Shown here: positions 1-4,784 of the stretch, one piece after another | How positions within the stretch are numbered: the stretch's first letter is position 1 | Layout of the letters: each line of letters begins with the position of its first letter | DNA from: Anaerolineae bacterium | GTDB lineage: Bacteria; Chloroflexota; Anaerolineae; 4572-78; NAK82 | Assembly (NCBI GenBank): GCA_025062175.1 | Contig: JANXAX010000171.1 | Span: 1 to 5,894, forward strand | Length of the DNA: 5,894 bases | Direction of reading: 5' to 3' | Notes under the pieces: model-generated | Seen by the model: the letters and a program-made list of their open reading frames with translations, nothing else | What the model was told of the DNA's origin: nothing | Database searches by the model: none | Made by a program: the position numbers and the translations under genes

Positions 1-513
1 GATGAAGCGTATGTGGAATTCGCCGGACCGGAACATAGTCATATCCATCTCGTGCCACATTATGACAATCTGATTGTGTTGCGCTCGTTCAGTAAGTGGG
101 CCGGCTTGGCGGGCCTGCGGCTCGGTTATGGGGCATTTCCTCTAAAGCTGATCGAGCACCTTTGGAAAATCAAACAACCCTATAACGTGAACGTTGCTGC
201 CCAGGTGGCTGGGATCGCTTCCCTGGAAGATCGGGAATATCTATTGGACAACGTCCGCCGCTTGGTTGCGGAACGCGAACGGATGATGGGCTTGCTCCAG
301 ACAATCTCTTACTTGCAGCCCTATCCGAGCTATGCCAATTTCATCCTATGCAAGGTGCTGGGGCGTGACGCTTTTGAGATCAAGCAAAAGCTCGCAGAAC
401 GTGGCATCTTGATTCGCTATTATCATACCCCAGGCCTGACCGATCATGTGCGCTTCACCGTCGGACGCCCCGAAGACACAGACTGCCTGATCCAGGCATT
501 GCGCAAACTCTAG
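1..513 (+). CDS. hisC: Histidinol-phosphate aminotransferase, C-terminal part (5' end outside window)
   Basis: Cytosolic PLP enzyme that converts imidazole-acetol phosphate plus glutamate to L-histidinol phosphate. The reading frame is open from base 1, so the gene is partial; 170 residues are visible of a usual 350-370. The first visible residues are DEAYVEF, the class I/II aminotransferase motif whose Asp contacts the PLP ring nitrogen and whose Tyr contacts O3'. Next comes SFSKWAGLAGLRLGYG: Lys32 of the visible part is the Schiff-base lysine and Arg40, eight residues later, the expected phosphate-contacting Arg. The small C-terminal domain follows (YANFILCKV, GILIRYY). VRFTVGRPED near the end holds the Arg (visible residue 151) expected to bind the substrate carboxylate. 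Aspartate-family aminotransferases look alike, but the spacing and the hisB neighbour make HisC the clear choice. It ends in TAG, which is part of the hisB ribosome binding site. Confidence 0.95.
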   Translation, partial: DEAYVEFAGPEHSHIHLVPHYDNLIVLRSFSKWAGLAGLRLGYGAFPLKLIEHLWKIKQPYNVNVAAQVAGIASLEDREYLLDNVRRLVAERERMMGLLQTISYLQPYPSYANFILCKVLGRDAFEIKQKLAERGILIRYYHTPGLTDHVRFTVGRPEDTDCLIQALRKL

Positions 514-516
514 GAG
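512..516 (+). promoter_or_regulatory. hisB ribosome binding site overlapping the hisC stop
   Basis: AGGAG lies 6 bases before the hisB ATG at 523 and shares its first two bases with the hisC TAG stop (511-513). Ribosomes ending hisC therefore sit on the hisB initiation site, which suggests translational coupling. Confidence 0.75.
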
Positions 517-522
517 ATTAAG

Positions 523-1119
523 ATGGGGCGCATCGTCAAGGTCTGTCGCGAGACAGCGGAAACCCGTGTCGAGGTGCAGCTCAACCTGGACGGCCGTGGC
601 TATGCTGATATCCACACCGGCGTAGGTTTTTTGGACCACATGCTGAGCGCCTTGGCGCGTCATGCCCGTTTCGATCTGGAAATCCAAGCGGCGGGTGATT
701 TGGAGGTCGACGAACATCACACGGTGGAAGATGTGGGGATCGCGTTGGGACGGGCGCTGAGTGATGCCCTGGGGGATCGTTCCGGCATCACCCGGATGGG
801 CGATGCTGTCGTCCCGATGGACGAGGCCCTGGCACTGGTGGCGGTGGACATCGGTGGGCGTGGTTATTGTGCCTTCGAAGGCGAGTTCAGCACCGCATGC
901 GTAGGCACGATGGCGACCAGTTTGATAAGCCACTTTTTCCAGTCCCTGGCCGCCGAGAGTCGAATTAACCTCCATGCACGCCTCCTCGCCGGTAAGGATG
1001 ACCATCACCGCGCTGAGGCGCTTTTCAAGGCTTTGGCGCGCGCGCTCCATCAGGCGACGCGTCCCGACCCCTCCTTGGCCGGCGAAATACCCAGCACGAA
1101 ACGGGTGATTGAGAGCTAG
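523..1119 (+). CDS. hisB: Imidazoleglycerol-phosphate dehydratase (monofunctional)
   Basis: Dehydrates imidazole-glycerol phosphate to imidazole-acetol phosphate, the substrate of HisC. At 198 residues it is the single-domain form, without the histidinol-phosphatase domain of the enterobacterial fusion. Both halves of the duplicated fold carry their metal-site motifs: GVGFLDHML (about 33-41), DEHHTVED (63-70), PMDEAL (98-103), HFFQSLA (137-143), DDHHRAEALFKALARAL (159-175) and the C-terminal STK (191-193). His65, His66, Glu69, His137, His161, His162 and Glu165 are the expected ligands of the two manganese ions. The family usually has a G-x-N/D-x-HH-x-x-E pattern in the second HH motif; GKDDHHRAE here fits. 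The ATG at 523 is preceded by AGGAG, and an in-frame TAG at 511 limits any longer start. The gene ends in TAG, 29 bases before hisH. Confidence 0.97.
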   Translation: MGRIVKVCRETAETRVEVQLNLDGRGYADIHTGVGFLDHMLSALARHARFDLEIQAAGDLEVDEHHTVEDVGIALGRALSDALGDRSGITRMGDAVVPMDEALALVAVDIGGRGYCAFEGEFSTACVGTMATSLISHFFQSLAAESRINLHARLLAGKDDHHRAEALFKALARALHQATRPDPSLAGEIPSTKRVIES

Positions 1120-1138
1120 ATAATGGCTGAGGTCCAGG

Positions 1139-1146
1139 TAGGTGAG
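1139..1146 (+). promoter_or_regulatory. Probable hisH ribosome binding site
   Basis: TAGGTGAG matches the 3' part of the Shine-Dalgarno consensus (AGGTGA) and ends 2 bases before the ATG at 1149. An in-frame TGA at 1143-1145 rules out any longer hisH start, so 1149 is the first usable start. Confidence 0.5.
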
Positions 1147-1148
1147 AA

Positions 1149-1775
1149 ATGCAGTTAGCTATTGTGGATGCTGGCATCGGTAATCTACGCAGCGTCCAAA
1201 AGGCGTTCGAATTCTTAGGGGTGACACCGTCGATCACTCACGATCCCGACGTGGTGCTCAGCGCAGATGCGCTCGTGCTTCCCGGTGTGGGGGCCTTCGG
1301 TGATGGCATGCAAGGTCTGCGCCAGAATGGCTTGGACGCAGCTCTCCACCAATTTATCGAGAGTGGCCGTCCCTTCCTCGGCATCTGCGTCGGGTTACAA
1401 CTTCTCTTCGCGGAGAGCGAAGAGATGGGATGGCATCGCGGGTTGGGGGTGCTGCCAGGGCGGGTGGTTCGTTTTCCCCATGCGCTGACCGTGCCCCACA
1501 TGGGATGGAATCAGCTCCACCGACGCCAGGACCATTTCTTGTTAAAGGGGGTGCCGGACGGAGCGTTCGTGTACTTTGCCCACTCCTATCACGCTGTTCC
1601 AGATGATCAGACGATCGTTATCGCGACCACCGACTATGGAGGACATTTCCCTTCGGTGGTGGCGCGCGATAACATCTGGGCAGTGCAGTTTCATCCCGAG
1701 AAAAGTGGGCGTATAGGACTGAGCATCTTGCGTAATTTTCTGGAGCACATCAGTGATCATCTATCCGGCCATTGA
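1149..1775 (+). CDS. hisH: Imidazole glycerol phosphate synthase, glutaminase subunit HisH
   Basis: Class I (triad) glutamine amidotransferase. It hydrolyses glutamine and passes ammonia through a channel to HisF, which makes imidazole-glycerol phosphate and AICAR from PRFAR. The 208-residue length is typical. The N terminus, LAIVDAGIGNLRSV, has the conserved Asn12 at the HisF interface. LPGVGAFGDGM (44-54) is the oxyanion-strand region; GICVGLQLLF (78-87) holds nucleophile Cys80, where many homologues read GICLGMQ. PHMGWN (116-121) and FVYFAHSYH (140-148) are HisH-specific, and QFHPEKS (180-186) gives His182 and Glu184 of the triad plus Lys185, expected to pair with HisF Asp98. HisH-specific motifs and its place before hisA and hisF separate it from PurQ, TrpG and GuaA amidotransferases. 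Its last 23 bases overlap hisA in a different frame. Confidence 0.97.
   Translation: MQLAIVDAGIGNLRSVQKAFEFLGVTPSITHDPDVVLSADALVLPGVGAFGDGMQGLRQNGLDAALHQFIESGRPFLGICVGLQLLFAESEEMGWHRGLGVLPGRVVRFPHALTVPHMGWNQLHRRQDHFLLKGVPDGAFVYFAHSYHAVPDDQTIVIATTDYGGHFPSVVARDNIWAVQFHPEKSGRIGLSILRNFLEHISDHLSGH
1742..1745 (+). promoter_or_regulatory. hisA ribosome binding site inside hisH
   Basis: GGAG sits 7 bases before a GTG codon at 1753. It supports GTG as the hisA start although this lies 23 bases inside hisH. Confidence 0.6.
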
Positions 1776-2496
1776 CCTGCGACGTGGCCGCTGTGTGCGT
1801 CTTAAACAAGGCGACCCGCAAGCGGAGACCGTCTTCAGCGAAGACCCGGTTGCCACTGCACTACACTGGGAACGGCAGGGTGCGGAATGGTTGCACGTCG
1901 TCAACCTGGATGGCGCTTTGGGTGAAAGCGACGCAGCGGATGCCAACCTGGTCGCCTTACATGCCATCCTCGGCGCGGTCACCATCCCAGTGCAGCTGGG
2001 AGGTGGATTGCGTTCACTGCACGCGATCGAACGTGCCTTGCGCATGGGCGTCCGCCGTGTGGTGTTGGGGACGGTGGCGGTTGTGGCACCCGAAATGATC
2101 GAGCAAGCGGTGCGCCAGTTCGGGGCCGAACATATTGCTGTCGCTCTCGATGTGCGAGAAGGGCAAGTTGCCATCCATGGCTGGCAGGCAACCGGCTATG
2201 TGTCTCCTTTTGACCTGGCTCAGCGCATCCGAGAGGCCGGCGTGCTGCGCATCGTGTATACAGATATCCAGCGCGATGGCATGCTGAGCGGCGTCAACGC
2301 GGCGACATGTGCAACACTTGCTCAAGAGACAGGACTGAGGGTCATCGTGTCCGGTGGCGTTGCTTCGCTGGAGGACATTCGACAGGTCAAGCAGCTAGAA
2401 TGGGCCGGGATCGAGGGCGTGATCATCGGCAGAGCCCTTTATATGGGCCAGGTCGAGCTGAGAGAAGCACTTGCCCTGGCGCATTCACAAGTTTAG
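1753..2496 (+). CDS. hisA: ProFAR isomerase (HisA)
   Basis: Catalyses the Amadori rearrangement of ProFAR to PRFAR, the step before HisH/HisF. It is a (beta/alpha)8 barrel of 247 residues, the usual length. Catalytic Asp8 is in YPAIDLRRGRCVRL and the second catalytic Asp is Asp133 in VALDVREGQVAIHGW. Phosphate-binding glycine motifs are QLGGGLR (81-87), VSGGVASLEDI (199-209) and IIGRALY (224-230); TDIQRDGMLSG (170-180) is the conserved strand-6 segment. The barrel halves are related to each other and to HisF, but HGW and GRALY fit HisA rather than HisF. The GTG start at 1753 encodes MIIYPAIDL directly, the expected N terminus, and has GGAG seven bases upstream. The 23-base overlap with hisH suggests coupled translation. 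It ends in TAG, which opens the Shine-Dalgarno sequence before hisF. Confidence 0.97.
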   Translation: MIIYPAIDLRRGRCVRLKQGDPQAETVFSEDPVATALHWERQGAEWLHVVNLDGALGESDAADANLVALHAILGAVTIPVQLGGGLRSLHAIERALRMGVRRVVLGTVAVVAPEMIEQAVRQFGAEHIAVALDVREGQVAIHGWQATGYVSPFDLAQRIREAGVLRIVYTDIQRDGMLSGVNAATCATLAQETGLRVIVSGGVASLEDIRQVKQLEWAGIEGVIIGRALYMGQVELREALALAHSQV

Positions 2497-2502
2497 GAGG
2501 GG
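2495..2502 (+). promoter_or_regulatory. Strong Shine-Dalgarno before hisF, unusually far from its ATG
   Basis: AGGAGGGG overlaps the hisA stop TAG (2494-2496). The AGGAGG core ends at 2500, 14 bases before the hisF ATG at 2515 but only 9 bases before another ATG at 2510. That upstream ATG opens a three-codon frame ending in TAG at 2519-2521, just past the hisF start. Confidence 0.65.
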
Positions 2503-2514
2503 TTAAACGATGCG

Positions 2515-3282
2515 ATGTTAGCTAAACGCATTATTCCGTGCTTGGATGTCAAGGACGGTCGTGTCGTCAAAGGGGTGCAATTCGTCCAGTTGCGCGATGC
2601 TGGCGACCCGGTGGAACAGGCGCAGATTTACGATGCCGAGGGTGCCGACGAACTGGTCTTCTTGGACATCACCGCCAGCCATGAGCAACGTGGACTGACG
2701 CTGGAGATGGCCCGGCGTGTGGCCGAGAAAGTTTTCATTCCCTTCACGGTAGGGGGTGGGATCTCCAGTGTTGATGATATGCGAGCTATCATCTCCACTG
2801 GCGCCGACAAAGTGAGTATCAACACGGCGGCTGTGCGCGACCCCGACCTGATCACTCGTGGTGCACGGGCTTTTGGCAGCAATGCCATCGTCGTGGCGAT
2901 TGATGCGCGTCGTCGGCTGGACACTTCCTACAAAGAGTGGGAGACCACCACCCACGGAGGACGCCAGCGTACCGGTCTAGATGCCATTGAGTGGGCGATT
3001 GAGTGTGAGAGACGCGGAGCAGGAGAAATCTTGCTCACCAGTATGGACCGCGATGGAACACAAGCGGGCTATGACATTGAGCTCACGCGTGCGGTAGCCG
3101 ATGCCGTCAGCATTCCAGTGATCGCCAGCGGTGGAGCCGGCGCACTGGAACACTTCTATGAGGTACTAACCGAAGGACAAGCGGATGCCGCTCTGGTGGC
3201 CAGTCTGTTCCATTTTCGCATTTTTTCGATTGCTCAGGTGAAAGACTTTCTGGCAGAGCACGGCGTTTGGGTGCGGCGATGA
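2515..3282 (+). CDS. hisF: Imidazole glycerol phosphate synthase, cyclase subunit HisF
   Basis: The (beta/alpha)8 barrel partner of HisH. It uses channelled ammonia to convert PRFAR to imidazole-glycerol phosphate and AICAR. The 255-residue length is typical. Catalytic Asp11 is in RIIPCLDVKDGRVVKGVQF and Asp130 in IVVAIDARR. Ammonia-gate residues Arg5, Glu46 and Lys99 are all at their expected numbers, and the fourth gate Glu is in GAGEILLTSMDRDGT (168-182). Glycine phosphate sites are TVGGGISSVDD (78-88) and IASGGAGALEHF (203-214). HisH-contact Asp98 is kept, but the interface Gln seen at position 123 in characterised enzymes is Asn (FGSN). The ATG at 2515 gives the expected MLAKRIIPCLDV; an in-frame TAG at 2494 (the hisA stop) means hisA and hisF share a frame, separated by seven codons including the stop. 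The 3' end overlaps hisI by 4 bases (ATGA). Confidence 0.97.
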   Translation: MLAKRIIPCLDVKDGRVVKGVQFVQLRDAGDPVEQAQIYDAEGADELVFLDITASHEQRGLTLEMARRVAEKVFIPFTVGGGISSVDDMRAIISTGADKVSINTAAVRDPDLITRGARAFGSNAIVVAIDARRRLDTSYKEWETTTHGGRQRTGLDAIEWAIECERRGAGEILLTSMDRDGTQAGYDIELTRAVADAVSIPVIASGGAGALEHFYEVLTEGQADAALVASLFHFRIFSIAQVKDFLAEHGVWVRR

Positions 3283-3653
3283 GCGTTGAAGATGCGCTTA
3301 TTTTTGACGAAGATGGGCTGATCCCGGCGATTGTTCAAGACGTGCATACAGGCGAAGTGCTGATGCTGGCCTACATGAACCGTGAAGCACTGCGCTTGAC
3401 CATCGAGACCGGAGAGACCTGGTTTTGGAGCCGTGGCCGGCGCCAGCTCTGGCACAAGGGTGCCACCAGTGGCCACATCCAGCGCGTGATAGAAATATGG
3501 TATGATTGTGATGGCGATGCTCTCCTGGTGCGTGTCACGCCAGCCGGGCCGGCGTGCCACACCGGAGAACGCACCTGTTTCTTCCGCCGCCTTCCCTCAC
3601 GCGATAAGCCAGGACGCGAAGCTCTGCCCAGCACCATTCCATCTCACCGCTAA
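3279..3653 (+). CDS. hisI: Phosphoribosyl-AMP cyclohydrolase (stand-alone HisI)
   Basis: Opens the adenine ring of phosphoribosyl-AMP to give ProFAR, the HisA substrate. It has 124 residues and no HisE pyrophosphatase domain, so HisE must be encoded elsewhere. Motifs in order: PAIVQD (16-21), VLMLAYMN (27-34), GETWFWSRGRRQLWHKGATSG (45-65), YDCDGDALL (75-83) and GPACHTGERTCFF (90-102). Cys77, Cys93 and Cys100 are the expected zinc ligands, and Asp76, Asp78 and Asp80 the magnesium site. The start is the ATG at 3279 in an ATGA junction with hisF; an in-frame TTG at 3267 would add only four residues and has no better ribosome site. No clear Shine-Dalgarno is present, so coupling to hisF is likely. 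After CFFRRLP comes an 18-residue polar tail (107-124) that lies entirely antisense to deoB. The gene ends in tandem stops TAATAA. Confidence 0.95.
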   Translation: MSVEDALIFDEDGLIPAIVQDVHTGEVLMLAYMNREALRLTIETGETWFWSRGRRQLWHKGATSGHIQRVIEIWYDCDGDALLVRVTPAGPACHTGERTCFFRRLPSRDKPGREALPSTIPSHR

Positions 3654-4784
3654 TAACTCTGCAATGGTGGCAGCTACGTCGGCGAAGCTGGTGCGCGTGC
3701 CCAAGGCAACTCCACAACGCACCCGCAGCCCGGTCACCAGAATGGGCACCCGCTCACGGGAATGGTCCGTACTGGGTGTGGTGGGATCATTGCCATGATC
3801 GGCGGTGAGTATTAAAACGTCCCCGTCGCGCAGCTCTCCTTGAATCTCTGGCAAACGTGCATCAAATTGCTCCAGCGCTTGCGCATATCCATAAGGGTCA
3901 TTGCGATGTCCATAGAGCATGTCAAAGTCCACTAAATTCGCGAAGATCAGGTCAGTATCAGATGAAGATAAAAGGTCCAATATAGCGTTTACGCTGTCCA
4001 TATTGTTCGTGGTGTGCACACTTTCGGTAAGGCCCCGAGATGCGAAGATATCTTCGATCTTGCCCACCCCAATCACCACTTTGCCCGACGCCTTTAGAAC
4101 ATCCAGAATAGTCTCGGCTGGTGGAGGGAGTGAGAAGTCTTTGCGACGCTCGGTGCGTCGGAAGCTGCCCGGTTGTCCCACAAACGGCCGCGCGATGACA
4201 CGTGCCACAGCATGCTCGCCGTTCAACAGGTCACGCGCTATTTGACACATACGATAGAGCTCCTCGACTGGGATGACCTCCTCGTGTGCCGCTATCTGGA
4301 AGACACTATCCGCGCTAGTGTATACGATGGGACATCCGGTACGCATATGTTGGGCACCCAGCTCCGCGATGATTGCCGTTCCGGAAGCGGGATAGTTGCC
4401 CAGAACGCAACGGCCGATGCGGCGTTCGAACTCAGCGATCAGATCCGGCGGAAAACCGTGCGGATAGGTGGGGAAAGGTTTAAGAAGTGGCAACCCGGCC
4501 AGCTCCCAATGACCGGTGGTGGTATCCTTGCCGGCGGAGACCTCGGTCAAGCGACCAAAACACCCTTGTGGAGCTGGATCGGGTGGTACTCCCTCTATAG
4601 AAGTGACGTAGCCCAAGCCTAAACGACCCAAGTTGGGCAGACGAAGCCCCCCAACGGCATGCGCTGTGTTGGCAAGGGTGTTGGATCCTTCATCGCCATA
4701 TGCGGCCGCATCGGGAGCGTCTCCACACCCCACGCTGTCGAGCACAATGAGGATGACGCGTTGAAAAGGAGATCTTCGTTTCAC
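3597..4784 (-). CDS. deoB: Phosphopentomutase (DeoB)
   Basis: Interconverts ribose or deoxyribose 1-phosphate and 5-phosphate, linking nucleoside breakdown and salvage to the pentose-phosphate pool. It belongs to the alkaline phosphatase superfamily; 395 residues is the normal bacterial length. Metal ligands are all recognisable: Asp16 in LIVLDSVGCGDAPDA, Asp288 and His293 in LVDFDMLYGHRND, Asp329 and His330 in TADHGNDP, and His341 in STDHSRER. GKDTTTGHWE (85-94) carries the threonine phosphorylated in the catalytic cycle. The segment from about 100 to 220 is the cap domain, with NYPASGTAII and YTSADSVFQIAAHEE as family signatures. The start is GTG at 4784, sharing GTGA with the purA stop; no clear Shine-Dalgarno precedes it, so expression probably depends on purA translation. 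The C-terminal helix and GQSF motif (386-389) run under the hisI tail, a 57-base convergent overlap. Confidence 0.97.
   Translation of the reverse strand: MKRRSPFQRVILIVLDSVGCGDAPDAAAYGDEGSNTLANTAHAVGGLRLPNLGRLGLGYVTSIEGVPPDPAPQGCFGRLTEVSAGKDTTTGHWELAGLPLLKPFPTYPHGFPPDLIAEFERRIGRCVLGNYPASGTAIIAELGAQHMRTGCPIVYTSADSVFQIAAHEEVIPVEELYRMCQIARDLLNGEHAVARVIARPFVGQPGSFRRTERRKDFSLPPPAETILDVLKASGKVVIGVGKIEDIFASRGLTESVHTTNNMDSVNAILDLLSSSDTDLIFANLVDFDMLYGHRNDPYGYAQALEQFDARLPEIQGELRDGDVLILTADHGNDPTTPSTDHSRERVPILVTGLRVRCGVALGTRTSFADVAATIAELLAVRWNGAGQSFASWLIA

Noticed and set aside
346..1050. Open minus-strand frame of 234 codons antisense to hisC and hisB
   Set aside because: No recognisable domain; it mirrors strongly conserved HisC/HisB coding sequence in GC-rich DNA and has no ribosome site or partner gene. 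A shadow frame.
3267..3278. TTG at 3267 as an alternative hisI start
   Set aside because: It would add only Met-Gly-Ala-Ala before the ATG, which forms a classic ATGA junction with hisF; family N termini fit the ATG start.
3498..3506. Extended -10-like TGGTATGAT on the plus strand in hisI
   Set aside because: No matching -35 at the right distance and no gene downstream on this strand; it lies in the conserved WYDCD coding motif of HisI.
3632..3669. Inverted repeat CACCATT / AATGGTG as a terminator between hisI and deoB
   Set aside because: Only 7 paired bases with a 24-base loop and no T tract on either strand, and both arms are inside coding sequence of one or both genes.
4173..4622. Plus-strand open frame of 149 codons opposite deoB
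   Set aside because: Antisense to conserved DeoB cap and active-site regions; its composition looks like a reverse translation of those motifs and nothing is recognisable.
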